Of a stretch of 33,741 nt of DNA, positions 24,921-33,678 are shown one piece after another. Each line of letters starts with the position of its first letter. Position 1 is the stretch's first letter. The position numbers and the translations under genes are program-made. Below the pieces are notes generated by a model, which had not been told where the DNA came from, did no database searches, and was given only the letters and a program-made list of their open reading frames with translations. The stretch spans positions 1 to 33,741 of the forward strand of contig CALJRU010000055.1 of the NCBI GenBank assembly GCA_937976375.1. The letters run 5' to 3'. The DNA comes from an uncultured Peptococcaceae bacterium (GTDB lineage Bacteria > Bacillota > Peptococcia > Peptococcales > Peptococcaceae).

Positions 24921-25176
24921 AAAATCTGTTTTAAGATCCTGCGCAATATGTCGTGAAAAAAAAGAAAAAAAAGATTTGCTTAGAATTGTTCGTCGCCCTA
25001 CAGGAGAGATAGAAATTGATCCGTCAGGGAAAAAATCGGGACGTGGTGCATACATTTGCCTAAACGAAACATGCATAAGCAATGCGGAAAAAAGCAAGCG
25101 TTTGAATGGTGCTTTAAAGGCTGATATCCCTGATTCAATTTACCAGCAGGTAAGAGAATATGTCATCAATAAGTAA
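24913..25176 (+). CDS. rnpM: RnpM/YlxR family RNA-binding protein
   Basis: This 87-residue protein belongs to the YlxR family (DUF448), a small nucleic-acid-binding protein of the nusA-infB operon; the Bacillus member has been reported to bind and modulate RNase P RNA. Signatures are CAICREKKEKKDLLRIVR near the start and GRGAYIC in the middle. The start is the ATG at 24913, preceded by AAGGTGAT; a longer frame begins in nusA but lacks a site. Two A tracts, seven and eight long and separated by one G (about 24957-24972), lie in the lysine-rich segment. Confidence 0.92.
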   Translation: MPKKSVLRSCAICREKKEKKDLLRIVRRPTGEIEIDPSGKKSGRGAYICLNETCISNAEKSKRLNGALKADIPDSIYQQVREYVINK

Positions 25177-25510
25177 TAACACACAAAAAATTTATACTTA
25201 TCTTGGATTTGCCGCACGATCAAGAACGGCTAAAGCAGGAGAACAGTCAGCGTTAGCACATCTGAAAAAGAATGATGTTTTTTTGTTAATCATTGCTGAA
25301 AATGCACAACCTAAATCTATTGACAGATGGCAAAGGCGTGCAGAACAGTATCATGTTCCATATATAATGTTTGGTTCACAAGAAGAATTAGGAAAAGCAA
25401 TTGGCTCTTCCTATAAAACCATCATTGCTTTGACGGATAAGAAGCTTTCAGAAGCGATCATTTTATGCAATGGAGGTGCTCTATGGGAAAAATCAGAATC
25501 TATGAATTAG
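25160..25510 (+). CDS. L7Ae/L30e-like ribosomal protein (YlxQ family)
   Basis: This 116-residue protein belongs to the L7Ae/L30e/S12e/Gadd45 RNA-binding family (YlxQ). The characteristic opening is YLGFAARSRTAKAGEQSAL (about 14-32), followed by a hydrophobic strand VFLLIIAENA and VPYIMFGSQEELGKAIG (about 70-86). Family members bind kink-turn-like RNA; the target here is not known. It starts 17 bases inside rnpM with AGGTAAGAG upstream, and its own end overlaps the start of infB by 28 bases. This dense overlap is consistent with coupled translation through the operon. Confidence 0.9.
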   Translation: MSSISNNTQKIYTYLGFAARSRTAKAGEQSALAHLKKNDVFLLIIAENAQPKSIDRWQRRAEQYHVPYIMFGSQEELGKAIGSSYKTIIALTDKKLSEAIILCNGGALWEKSESMN

Positions 25511-27867
25511 CTAAAGAGCTGCATCAAGACTCAAAAACAATTATTAATCAGTTAAATAAATTGAATGTTGAAGTTAGTAATCATATGAGTACAATTAATC
25601 AATCGGATGCAGAAAAAATCAGAACGTATTTTGCAAATATGAATCATAAACAAAATGAGGATAATCGAAGTCAAAAAAGTGATCAAATTTTAAAACAAAC
25701 CCCAAAAGCGGAAACTTCTCAAGAACAAAAGAAGGAATTAAAAAAGAAAAGCTCTCGAGATCATGGGAAAAATAACGAGGAAAAAACACATACTCAAAAG
25801 AGTGAAGGTTCTCAAAAGGATGGTCAGCGTCAAAATAATTCAGTAAAAAAACAAAAAAATGAAGTAACTCATCGTAATGCGGCCGCACCTCACTCTGATC
25901 AAAATAAAGTGCAAAATCGTCGTAATAAACAAAAGCAACAAAAAAATAAAGATTTTTACGCAAATCATGAAGAGGAGTTTAACAATTCATCTTCAAAAAA
26001 ATCAAGAAATGATAGAGACAACCGCAATCATTTTGGTAAAAATAAAGGGAAAAATAAGAAAAATAAAAAAGCACAATCTCATCAAAAAGAAGTTCATGAT
26101 TTTGCAGAAGTTCAACACCATGTTGTCGTAGAACATACAATTACTGTTCAAGAGTTAGCGCGACAATTAGGAAAAAAAGCTTCAGAAATAATTATGAAGT
26201 TGATGTCTCTTGGCGTAATGGCTACAATGAATCAGGAATTGGATTTTGAAACGGCTTCTATTATTGCAGAAGAATACGGGGCAAGTATTGAATTAAAAGC
26301 TACGATGGAAGAAAATCTTTTGAGCGAAAATGAAGAGGAAGATCGTCCAGAAGATCTCGTAACGCGTCCACCGGTTGTCACCATAATGGGTCATGTTGAC
26401 CACGGGAAAACTTCTTTACTTGACCAAATTAGAAATTCTAATGTAATTTCTACTGAAGCTGGCGGAATAACGCAACACATTGGTGCATACCAGGTATCCA
26501 TTAACGGGCAAAAGATTACATTTTTAGATACGCCAGGGCATGAAGCATTTACTGCGATGCGAGCACGTGGTGCTCAAATTACGGATATTGCTGTTTTGGT
26601 AGTTGCTGCAGATGATGGCGTCATGCCACAAACAATTGAGGCTATTGATCACGCAAAAGCTGCAGGTGTTCCTATAATAGTTGCAATTAACAAAATTGAC
26701 AAACCGGACGCTAATCCAGAAACTGTTAAAACTGAATTGACTCAGTATGGTTTGGTTGCAGAAGATTGGGGCGGTGATACTATTATGGTTCCTGTCTCTG
26801 CGAAGAAAAATATTGGTATTAGCGATCTTCTGGAAATGATTCTTTTAGTTGCTGAAATGGAAGATTTAAAAGCCAATCCAAAACGTAGTGCGCGAGGAAA
26901 AGTTGTTGAATCTAAGCTTGATAAAAATCGCGGATCTACTGCAACGTTGCTTGTTCAGAATGGTACACTTCATAACGGCGACTTTTTAATTGTAGGAACG
27001 ACACAAGGTCGTATCCGTGCAATGTTTGATTATCATGGTCAACCAATTGATTCGGCTGGTCCATCAGTTCCAACGGAAATCTTGGGGTTAAATGATGTTC
27101 CGGAAGCCGGGGACGACTTTATTGTCGTTGCCAATGAACGTCTTGCAAAACAAGTTGCTGAGCAACGTTCTCAAGAAAAACACATGCAAGAAATTTCTCG
27201 TGGTTCCAAAGTATCCCTTGAAGATTTGTTTAGTCAAATTCAGCAAGGCGATGTGCAAGAACTTAATATTGTATTAAAGGCAGATACCCAGGGTTCTATT
27301 GAAGCCATTAAGCAGTCTTTGGAAAAGTTAAGTACTGACGAAGTTCGTGTCAATATCATCCGAACGGCTGTTGGTGGAATTCGAGAAACTGATGTTAGCC
27401 TTGCTGCGGCGTCGAATGCCATCATTATTGGCTTTAATGTTCGTCCAGATAGTAATGCCAAGAAACTTTCTGAGAAAGAACAAGTTGATGTAAAAACATA
27501 CAGCATTATTTATGAAGCCATTGATGATGTGAAAGCAGCTATGAGTGGTCTTCTTGCTCCAGATATTAAAGAAAGCGAACAAGGTCAGGCTGAAGTGCGA
27601 TCCGTCATTAAAGTGCCAAAAGTTGGTAATATTGCAGGATGTTATGTTACAGATGGTAAGATCACTCGACATAGTAAAATTCGCGTTTTGCGTGATGGTA
27701 TTGTTGTTTACGAAGGTGAGATTGCATCTTTAAAACGTTTCAAGGATGATGTGCGAGAAGTTGCCAGCGGCTATGAATGTGGTATCAGCCTTGAAAAATA
27801 TAATGACTTCAAGGAAGGGGATATTTTGGAAGCCTATATTCTTGAAGAAATTAAACGAGAATTATAA
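25483..27867 (+). CDS. infB: translation initiation factor IF-2
   Basis: IF-2 delivers initiator fMet-tRNA to the 30S subunit and promotes subunit joining. The 794-residue protein has an IF2_N helix bundle at the start (MGKIRIYELAKELHQDSKTI) and a long Lys/Gln/Asn-rich linker (about 55-205). A second IF2_N motif follows (TITVQELARQLGKKASEII), then the G domain: GHVDHGKT (about 303-310), DTPGHEAFTAMRARG and NKIDKP. C-terminal domains II, III and IV complete it. The ATG at 25483 has GGAGGTG at 25472-25478; an in-frame ATG at 25465 lacks one. The start overlaps ylxQ by 28 bases. Confidence 0.96.
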   Translation: MGKIRIYELAKELHQDSKTIINQLNKLNVEVSNHMSTINQSDAEKIRTYFANMNHKQNEDNRSQKSDQILKQTPKAETSQEQKKELKKKSSRDHGKNNEEKTHTQKSEGSQKDGQRQNNSVKKQKNEVTHRNAAAPHSDQNKVQNRRNKQKQQKNKDFYANHEEEFNNSSSKKSRNDRDNRNHFGKNKGKNKKNKKAQSHQKEVHDFAEVQHHVVVEHTITVQELARQLGKKASEIIMKLMSLGVMATMNQELDFETASIIAEEYGASIELKATMEENLLSENEEEDRPEDLVTRPPVVTIMGHVDHGKTSLLDQIRNSNVISTEAGGITQHIGAYQVSINGQKITFLDTPGHEAFTAMRARGAQITDIAVLVVAADDGVMPQTIEAIDHAKAAGVPIIVAINKIDKPDANPETVKTELTQYGLVAEDWGGDTIMVPVSAKKNIGISDLLEMILLVAEMEDLKANPKRSARGKVVESKLDKNRGSTATLLVQNGTLHNGDFLIVGTTQGRIRAMFDYHGQPIDSAGPSVPTEILGLNDVPEAGDDFIVVANERLAKQVAEQRSQEKHMQEISRGSKVSLEDLFSQIQQGDVQELNIVLKADTQGSIEAIKQSLEKLSTDEVRVNIIRTAVGGIRETDVSLAAASNAIIIGFNVRPDSNAKKLSEKEQVDVKTYSIIYEAIDDVKAAMSGLLAPDIKESEQGQAEVRSVIKVPKVGNIAGCYVTDGKITRHSKIRVLRDGIVVYEGEIASLKRFKDDVREVASGYECGISLEKYNDFKEGDILEAYILEEIKREL

Positions 27868-27878
27868 GAGGGTGTATC

Positions 27879-28220
27879 ATGGCAAATAGAAATTACCGTT
27901 TAGCTGGTGAGATCAAACGTGATTTAACAGACATTTTTGCGCATCAGATTCGTGATCCACATATTGATTCAATGGTTAGCGTAACAGATGTTGAGGTGTC
28001 AAATGATCTTAGTTATGCGCGTATTTATGTCAGTAAACTTGGTACCGAAAAAGAACGAGAAGAAATGTTAGAGGCTTTAAATAAAGCCAATGGATATATT
28101 CGTTCAGCTTTAAGCCAACGTTTAAAAATACGTAAGGTTCCGGAATTGTGCTTTAGTTTGGATAATTCTCTTGAATATGGTGCTAAGATTGAAAAACTTC
28201 TTGGCGAATTGGGAGATTAA
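27879..28220 (+). CDS. rbfA: 30S ribosome-binding factor A
   Basis: RbfA binds the 5' end region of 16S rRNA and is needed for late 30S processing and cold adaptation. The 113-residue KH-like protein shows YRLAGEIKRDLTDIFA (about 5-20), the DPHIDSMVSVTDVEVSND segment with the DP-x-(I/L) turn, YARIYVS, and RKVPELCFSLDNSLEYGAKIEKLL at the C-terminus. Length is typical. GAGGGTG precedes the ATG eleven bases after infB. The infB-rbfA-nrnA-truB-ribF order is conserved in Firmicutes. Confidence 0.95.
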   Translation: MANRNYRLAGEIKRDLTDIFAHQIRDPHIDSMVSVTDVEVSNDLSYARIYVSKLGTEKEREEMLEALNKANGYIRSALSQRLKIRKVPELCFSLDNSLEYGAKIEKLLGELGD

Positions 28221-28223
28221 GTC

Positions 28224-29198
28224 ATGCACAGAATCTTACAATTTCTAAAAGAACACAATGCATCAAATATCGCTATTTTTTCTCATATTCGTGGTGATGG
28301 CGATTGTTTGGGCGCTCAAACAGGCCTTGCAGAAATATTACTTTCTGCAGGGCTTCATATTGCGCTTTACAATCAGGAAGAAATATCAACAAGTTTTTCA
28401 TTTTTACCACATTATAGTGAAATACATCCTGCGACAGCAGATTCTGTCGAACCAGATATATGTATTGCGGTAGATTGTGCGACTCTTGAACGTATTGGTG
28501 AATTGCCCAAGAGTTTTTTATCAAAACCATGGATTAATATAGATCATCATATTAGTAATAGTATGTTTGGCGTTCTTAATTTTGTTGATGGCGAAGCTTC
28601 TTCTACATGTGAAATTATTGCTCGCATGGCAATTGATAGCAATTTACGGTTGTCACCATTGGCCGCGACAGCATTGTTTAGCGGCATAAGCACGGATACA
28701 GGGTCTTTTCTTTATCCGTGTGCAAAAGCTCAAACTTTTTACACTGCTGCAAAGTTGCTGGAATATGGAGCAAACAAAAATCTTGTTCAGGCAAATATTT
28801 TTGAGAATACTAGTAAGAAGAAGGTTTTAGTACTTCAATATCTCTATGCGAATATACAATACCTCAAGAATGATTCGATTGCTTATTGTATTTTTTCAGG
28901 AACTACAATGAAGGACTTGAGAATATCTGTATTGGATTTAGAAGGTATTGTTTCTTTGATCAAGGAGATTCAAGGCGTAGAAGTTGCTGTATTATTTACG
29001 GAACTTGAAAATCATGCTTGTAAAATAAGTCTAAGATCTAGAGAATGGTTTGACTGTAATGCTTGTTGCAACATATTTGGCGGCGGAGGACATGTTCGAG
29101 CCTCTGGTGCAACTATAAATTTACCGTTAAGTTCAGCAGTTTCTGCGGTGTTGGAAGCAATTATTTCTGAATGGGAGGAGACGCAATATGCCAAATAG
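28224..29198 (+). CDS. nrnA: DHH/DHHA1 phosphoesterase, NrnA-type (nanoRNase / pAp phosphatase)
   Basis: NrnA-type enzymes degrade 2-5 nucleotide RNAs and dephosphorylate 3'-phosphoadenosine 5'-phosphate. The 324-residue protein has the metal-binding set H21, D25 and D27 in SHIRGDGDCLG, D84 in AVDC, D107-H108-H109 in NIDHHISN, and STDTGSF. The C-terminal DHHA1 domain contains GGGGHVRASG. All catalytic residues are present. TTGGGAG precedes the ATG. It overlaps truB by eleven bases. Together with pnp further down it would complete RNA decay to mononucleotides. Confidence 0.92.
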   Translation: MHRILQFLKEHNASNIAIFSHIRGDGDCLGAQTGLAEILLSAGLHIALYNQEEISTSFSFLPHYSEIHPATADSVEPDICIAVDCATLERIGELPKSFLSKPWINIDHHISNSMFGVLNFVDGEASSTCEIIARMAIDSNLRLSPLAATALFSGISTDTGSFLYPCAKAQTFYTAAKLLEYGANKNLVQANIFENTSKKKVLVLQYLYANIQYLKNDSIAYCIFSGTTMKDLRISVLDLEGIVSLIKEIQGVEVAVLFTELENHACKISLRSREWFDCNACCNIFGGGGHVRASGATINLPLSSAVSAVLEAIISEWEETQYAK

Positions 29199-30078
29199 TG
29201 GCATTCTGCTTATTGATAAACCTACAGACATGACATCGCATGATTTAGTAAATATTGCTCGTAAAATATTTAAAACAAAGAAAATTGGTCACAATGGGAC
29301 ACTTGATCCAGGTGCAACTGGTGTAATGGTTCTATGTATTGAGCAGGCAACGCGACTCAATGAATATTTATCTGCTGATAATAAACGCTATCGTGCAACA
29401 CTTATTTTTGGCAATGAAACTGATACACAAGACATTTCTGGTAAAGTGACAGCGACATGTTCGTTACCTGAATTAACAGAAGTGGAGTTTTGTGACATTT
29501 TATCAGGATTCATTGGCGTTCAAGAGCAAACACCTCCATTATATTCGGCAATTAAGAAGAATGGAAAGCCGCTTTATCAATATGCCAGAGAAGGAGACGT
29601 TATCCCTGACATACCTAAAAGAACCATTGAGGTTTATAGTATTCGTTGTATTTCTTTTGATAATAGTAAAGCGGTTATTGACATACATTGCAGCAAGGGC
29701 ACATATATTCGTACCCTTTGCCAGGACATCGCTCGTGCATGTGGGAGTTGTGGATGTATGTCAGAACTTCGTCGCACTGCCGCCGGAGAGTTTTCTTTAG
29801 AGCAGTGTATTGAGATAGAAACACTGCGTCAATCTCAGGACCCTTATACACTTTTAATGCCAATGAGTACAGCATTATCTTTTCCAAAGATTTATATAGA
29901 GACAGATGCGTTGCGTACCGATTTAATGAATGGAAAACGATTAAAATTATCTCAATGTCATGTTGATACCCTAGATGTAAAAAGTGAATGGTTTCAAGCT
30001 ATATATCAGGATGACTTGCTTTCTATCGGTAAAATAGAAGATGGCTGCTTTGTGCCTAAAAAGGTTTTTTGTGGATAA
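29188..30078 (+). CDS. truB: tRNA pseudouridine(55) synthase TruB
   Basis: TruB isomerises U55 in the T loop of tRNAs. The 296-residue protein has the conserved opening GILLIDKPTDMTSHDLV, the catalytic aspartate D40 in HNGTLDPGATGVM (35-47), QTPPLYSAIKKNGKPLYQYAREG (about 112-134 region), and the RTLCQDIARACG segment. Length is usual for Gram-positive TruB. GGGAGGAG lies in the end of nrnA, within which the gene starts. It is followed after 12 bases by ribF. Confidence 0.95.
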   Translation: MPNSGILLIDKPTDMTSHDLVNIARKIFKTKKIGHNGTLDPGATGVMVLCIEQATRLNEYLSADNKRYRATLIFGNETDTQDISGKVTATCSLPELTEVEFCDILSGFIGVQEQTPPLYSAIKKNGKPLYQYAREGDVIPDIPKRTIEVYSIRCISFDNSKAVIDIHCSKGTYIRTLCQDIARACGSCGCMSELRRTAAGEFSLEQCIEIETLRQSQDPYTLLMPMSTALSFPKIYIETDALRTDLMNGKRLKLSQCHVDTLDVKSEWFQAIYQDDLLSIGKIEDGCFVPKKVFCG

Positions 30079-30090
30079 GGAGGGATACCA

Positions 30091-31023
30091 GTGATTATAC
30101 ATAATAGCTTAGAAGAGCTTTCTAAAACAAAACGAGTTGTTGTCTTAGGAAATTTTGATGGAATACATCTTGGTCACCAAAACCTTATCCTTCAAGGAAG
30201 AAAGTTAGCCGATGAAAAAAATGCAAGGTTGACGATTTTAACATTTTACCCACAATGGCAAGCTTTACATAAACCTGATTTTAAATATTTACTGCCGCAG
30301 AATGAAAAAATTCATTTCATGGAAAATTTAAAAGTGGATGAAGTGATCAGTGTACCATGTGATGAAAAATTTGCTAGTACGGAGCCAGCAGCGTTTATTC
30401 AGGATGTCCTTCTCGACAAGTTGAACGTTTGTGGCGTTGTTGTTGGCTTTAATTTTTCTTTTGGTCGTGAGGCGAAAGGAACGCCAGAATTTTTACATGA
30501 AGTTTTAGATCCTCTTCAGATTACGGTTCATATAGAGCCTCCTTTTGAATATGGAGATACAGTGGTATCGAGTTCTTTGATTCGGCGTCAAATTCGTGCA
30601 GGAAATATGATTCTGGTTAAAGAATTATTAGGCTATCCATATCATCTTTGTGGAGAAGTTGTTCACGGCGCTCAAAATGGACGTGCCATGAATTTTCCGA
30701 CTGCTAATATTGATTTTAATGAATCGCTAATTTTACCTTCACTTGGTGTTTACGCAGCGCGTGCGTGGCTTGTAGATGAACCTGAAAATAAATATGAAGG
30801 CGTTTTGAATATTGGCACGCGCCCAACTGTTGATGATTCACCCAAAATTACTGTTGAAATTCATATGTTGGACTTTGATCGTGACATTTATGGTGAACGC
30901 TTATGTATTGAAATCTATCATTTTTTACGTCATATCTCAAAGTTTAGAAATTTGGATGAATTAAAAACAACAATTTCTATGGATGTTGTGAATGCAAAAA
31001 AATTTTTTTCAACAGAAGTTTAA
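30091..31023 (+). CDS. ribF: bifunctional riboflavin kinase / FAD synthetase
   Basis: RibF converts riboflavin to FMN and then to FAD. The N-terminal adenylyltransferase domain (about 1-165) has GNFDGIHLGHQ at 20-30 and VSSSLIRRQIRAGN at about 152-165. The C-terminal kinase domain (about 180-310) has NFPTANIDF, GVYAA, NIGTRPTV and the IEIYHFLR end. The 310-residue length is typical. It starts with GTG behind an excellent AAGGAGGGAT site. It is the last gene of the rimP operon; a small hairpin overlaps its stop codon region. Confidence 0.95.
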   Translation: MIIHNSLEELSKTKRVVVLGNFDGIHLGHQNLILQGRKLADEKNARLTILTFYPQWQALHKPDFKYLLPQNEKIHFMENLKVDEVISVPCDEKFASTEPAAFIQDVLLDKLNVCGVVVGFNFSFGREAKGTPEFLHEVLDPLQITVHIEPPFEYGDTVVSSSLIRRQIRAGNMILVKELLGYPYHLCGEVVHGAQNGRAMNFPTANIDFNESLILPSLGVYAARAWLVDEPENKYEGVLNIGTRPTVDDSPKITVEIHMLDFDRDIYGERLCIEIYHFLRHISKFRNLDELKTTISMDVVNAKKFFSTEV

Positions 31024-31048
31024 GGCTTGCTATATTCAAGCTTTGATT
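31022..31048 (+). terminator. weak terminator-like hairpin at the end of ribF
   Basis: AAGGCTTG (31022-31029) can pair with CAAGCTTT (31037-31044), including one G-U pair, followed by GATTG. The stem is short and the tail poor. It overlaps the -35 box of the rpsO promoter and the ribF stop codon. Confidence 0.35.
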
Positions 31049-31055
31049 GTATAAT
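31027..31055 (+). promoter_or_regulatory. promoter of rpsO
   Basis: TTGCTA (31027-31032), a 17-base spacer and a perfect TATAAT (31050-31055). Transcription would start near 31062, giving a leader of about 83 bases. Confidence 0.75.
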
Positions 31056-31068
31056 ATTTGTGTTATGG

Positions 31069-31116
31069 TCCATTGCTCAGTGATACGTTGTCTCCGACGT
31101 TCACCTAGCAATTGGA
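31069..31116 (+). promoter_or_regulatory. structured rpsO leader, candidate S15 autoregulatory element
   Basis: The leader folds into one long hairpin: TCCATTGCT (31069-31077) with AGCAATTGGA (31107-31116), then GTGA/TCAC (31080-31083 with 31101-31104), then ACGT/ACGT (31085-31088 with 31097-31100) around the loop TGTCTCCG. It ends shortly before the AGGAGG site of rpsO. Ribosomal protein S15 is known in several bacteria to repress its own mRNA through such a leader; the sequence itself does not prove it here. Confidence 0.5.
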
Positions 31117-31144
31117 TAATTATAAATTTTAGGAGGAAAATAAT

Positions 31145-31414
31145 ATGGCAATTGATGCAGCTAAGAAAGCAGAAATTATCGAACAGTACAAATTACATGA
31201 TGGTGATACCGGGTCCCCAGAAGTGCAGATTGCTCTTTTGAGTTACAGAATCCAGTATTTAACCGAACACTTAAAAGTAAATAAAAAAGACCATCATTCT
31301 CGTCGTGGTCTTTTGAAGATGGTTGGTCATCGCAGAGCTATGCTGAATTATCTGATGGATATCGATATCGAACGTTATCGTGCCATTGTAAATAAGCTTG
31401 GTCTGCGCCGCTAA
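31145..31414 (+). CDS. rpsO: 30S ribosomal protein S15
   Basis: S15 is a primary binder of the 16S rRNA central domain. The 89-residue protein is canonical: DTGSPEVQIALLSYRI at about 21-36, HLKVNKKDHHSRRGLLKMVGHRRAMLNYL in the rRNA-binding region (about 38-66, with the HHSRRGLL core), and IVNKLGLRR at the end. AGGAGG precedes the ATG. The gene has its own consensus promoter, a structured leader and a strong terminator, so it is transcribed on its own although it lies in the usual ribF-rpsO-pnp order. Confidence 0.97.
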   Translation: MAIDAAKKAEIIEQYKLHDGDTGSPEVQIALLSYRIQYLTEHLKVNKKDHHSRRGLLKMVGHRRAMLNYLMDIDIERYRAIVNKLGLRR

Positions 31415-31425
31415 TCTGCGTAAAC

Positions 31426-31463
31426 AAAGATGCTTGAGGTATTTTATTCAAGCATCTTTTTTT
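31426..31463 (+). terminator. terminator of rpsO
   Basis: AAAGATGCTTGA (31426-31437) pairs perfectly with TCAAGCATCTTT (31448-31459), followed by Ts through 31463. It starts 12 bases after the rpsO stop codon. I see only a weak GATAAT-like -10 (31472-31477) for pnp after it, so pnp may depend partly on read-through. Confidence 0.85.
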
Positions 31464-31502
31464 AAATTAAAGATAATGTATTGAATTTAAAGAGAGGTAG
31501 CA

Positions 31503-33596
31503 ATGGATACGATTATAAAAAAAAGTATGAGCCTTGCTGGCCGTGAATTAAGTATTGAAACTGGTCACTTGGCCAAACAGGCCAATGGTGCAGTACTCGT
31601 TAGATATGGCGATACTGTTGTTTTGGTTACCGCAACAACGAGTAAAGAACCACGTGAAGGGGTAGACTTCTTTCCTTTGACGGTTGACTATGAAGAAAAA
31701 ATGTACTCTGTCGGAAAAATCCCAGGTGGTTTTTTGCGCCGAGAAGGACGTGCAACTGAAGCTGCCACCTTGTCCGCTCGTTTAATCGACCGTCCAATCC
31801 GTCCGCTTTTCCCTAAAGGCTATCATTGTGATGTTCAGATTGTAGCAACAGTTCTTTCTGTAGAGGCTGACAATGAACCAGATATGTGTGCAATGATCGG
31901 GGCTTCGGCTGCATTGCATTTATCCAGCGCACCATTTATGGGACCAATTGCTGGTGTTAGTGTAGGAATGATTGGTGATGAATTTATTATCAATCCAACT
32001 GAAAAACAACGTGAAGAAAGTCGTATGCATCTTTCCGTTGCTGGTACATTTGATGCAATCATGATGGTTGAAGCAGGTGCAAAAGAAGTGCCAGAAGAAA
32101 AAATGCTTGACGCAATCATGTTCGGACATGAAGAAATTAAGCGAATTGTAGCTATGATTGAAGAGTTTCGTGCAGATGCATTAGCTGAAGGGATTGCTCA
32201 AAATAAAATTGAAGTAGAGCCTATCGAACTTCCTGCTGATATTGTGGCAGATGTAGAAAAAATTGCTCATGATGAAATGAAAGAAGCTCTTCAGATTGTT
32301 AACAAGCAACAACGTGATGAAGCTGTAAGTGCTGTAAAGGAAAAAGCTGTTGAAAGCTTAATTGAAAAATATCCGGAACAGGAAGAAGATCTGCGAGCTG
32401 CTTTAGAAGCGATGATGAAGCAAATTGTTAGAAAACTTATTACATTAGAACATAAACGTCCAGATGGACGTGCAATTACTGAAGTTCGTCCATTAACTTG
32501 TGAAGTTGATTTGCTTCCACGTACTCATGGGAGTGCTGTATTCACCCGCGGTCAAACGCAGATCCTTTCGGTGACAACTTTAGGTTCTTTGCGTGATAAT
32601 CAGCTGCTTGACGGTTTGGAAAATGTTGATTCACGTCGTTATCTGCATCACTATAATTTTCCTCCTTACAGTGTTGGTGAAACGCGCCCAATGCGTGGGC
32701 CTGGACGTCGTGAAATTGGTCATGGCGCTTTGGCTCGTCGTGCTTTGGAACCGGTTATTCCTAGCGAAGAAGAATTCCCATATACTATTCGCGTTGTTTC
32801 GGAAGCAATAGAGTCGAATGGTTCCACTTCAATGGGGAGTGTATGTGGTAGTACGCTTTCATTGATGTCCGCAGGGGTTCCTATTAAGAAGCCTGTTAGT
32901 GGTGTAGCAATGGGGCTTATCCGTGAAGGCGATGAGTTCGTTGTATTAACCGATTTACAAGGGTTGGAAGATGCTCTTGGAGATATGGACTTTAAAGTTG
33001 CCGGCACCAAGGATGGGGTTACTGCATTACAGATGGACATTAAGATAAGTGGCATTAATCGTGCTATTTTAAAACAGGCTTTAGCGCAAGCGTACGATGG
33101 CCGTATGTTCATTATGGATGCGATGCTCAAAGCAATTCCAGAGCCTCGTAAGGAGCTTTCTCCATATGCACCACGCGTTGAGCAATTAAAAATCGATGTT
33201 GATAAGATTAAAGATGTAATCGGCAGTGGTGGTAAAACCATTAAAAAGATCATCGAACTTACTGGCGTCGAAATTGACGTTGAAGAAACAGGCGTTGTTC
33301 ATGTTCTTTCAACGGATGCAGAGGCTGCACAACGTGCGATTAAAATGATTGAGGATATTGTTAAGGAACCTGAAGTAGGGGAAATCTACGAAGGTACTGT
33401 TGTAAAGATTATGGATTTTGGAGCCTTTGTTAATATTTTGCCAGGTAAAGATGGCCTTGTTCATATTTCCCAACTTGACAAAAAACGTGTTAATAAAGTG
33501 GAAGATGTTGTTCACGTTGGTGACAAAGTTCGTGTAAAATTAGTAGAAATTGATAAACAAGGACGCCTAAATTTGTCTATGAAAGCGTTGATGTAA
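31503..33596 (+). CDS. pnp: polyribonucleotide nucleotidyltransferase (PNPase)
   Basis: PNPase degrades RNA 3' to 5' by phosphorolysis, as a homotrimer. The 697-residue protein is complete: first RNase PH domain (about 10-140, with RRYGDTVV-like VLVRYGDTVVLVTAT), the helical linker (about 240-310), and the second RNase PH domain with the active-site segments RTHGSAVFTRGQTQ, YNFPPYSVGE and GTKDGVTALQMDIK. A KH domain (VIGSGGKTIKKI, about 568-579) and a C-terminal S1 domain (GTVVKIMDFGAFV) follow. GAGAGGTAG precedes the ATG. Its stop is followed after 28 bases by the end of an IS3-family element. Confidence 0.97.
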   Translation: MDTIIKKSMSLAGRELSIETGHLAKQANGAVLVRYGDTVVLVTATTSKEPREGVDFFPLTVDYEEKMYSVGKIPGGFLRREGRATEAATLSARLIDRPIRPLFPKGYHCDVQIVATVLSVEADNEPDMCAMIGASAALHLSSAPFMGPIAGVSVGMIGDEFIINPTEKQREESRMHLSVAGTFDAIMMVEAGAKEVPEEKMLDAIMFGHEEIKRIVAMIEEFRADALAEGIAQNKIEVEPIELPADIVADVEKIAHDEMKEALQIVNKQQRDEAVSAVKEKAVESLIEKYPEQEEDLRAALEAMMKQIVRKLITLEHKRPDGRAITEVRPLTCEVDLLPRTHGSAVFTRGQTQILSVTTLGSLRDNQLLDGLENVDSRRYLHHYNFPPYSVGETRPMRGPGRREIGHGALARRALEPVIPSEEEFPYTIRVVSEAIESNGSTSMGSVCGSTLSLMSAGVPIKKPVSGVAMGLIREGDEFVVLTDLQGLEDALGDMDFKVAGTKDGVTALQMDIKISGINRAILKQALAQAYDGRMFIMDAMLKAIPEPRKELSPYAPRVEQLKIDVDKIKDVIGSGGKTIKKIIELTGVEIDVEETGVVHVLSTDAEAAQRAIKMIEDIVKEPEVGEIYEGTVVKIMDFGAFVNILPGKDGLVHISQLDKKRVNKVEDVVHVGDKVRVKLVEIDKQGRLNLSMKALM

Positions 33597-33678
33597 AAAT
33601 ATAACAAAAGTCCCCGTATCAATATGTACTGCCCCAGATTAAACGGACAGTACAAAAGAACCCCTGGTAGGAAAATAT

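Noticed and set aside
25619..25963. 114-codon - strand frame within infB, rich in Phe/Tyr/Asp
   Set aside because: Its composition simply mirrors the Lys/Gln/Asn-rich IF-2 linker; there is no start signal.
32720..33253. 177-codon - strand reading frame within pnp
   Set aside because: It is the mirror of the strongly conserved second RNase PH domain of PNPase and has no family-like sequence; long antisense frames are common in such genes.
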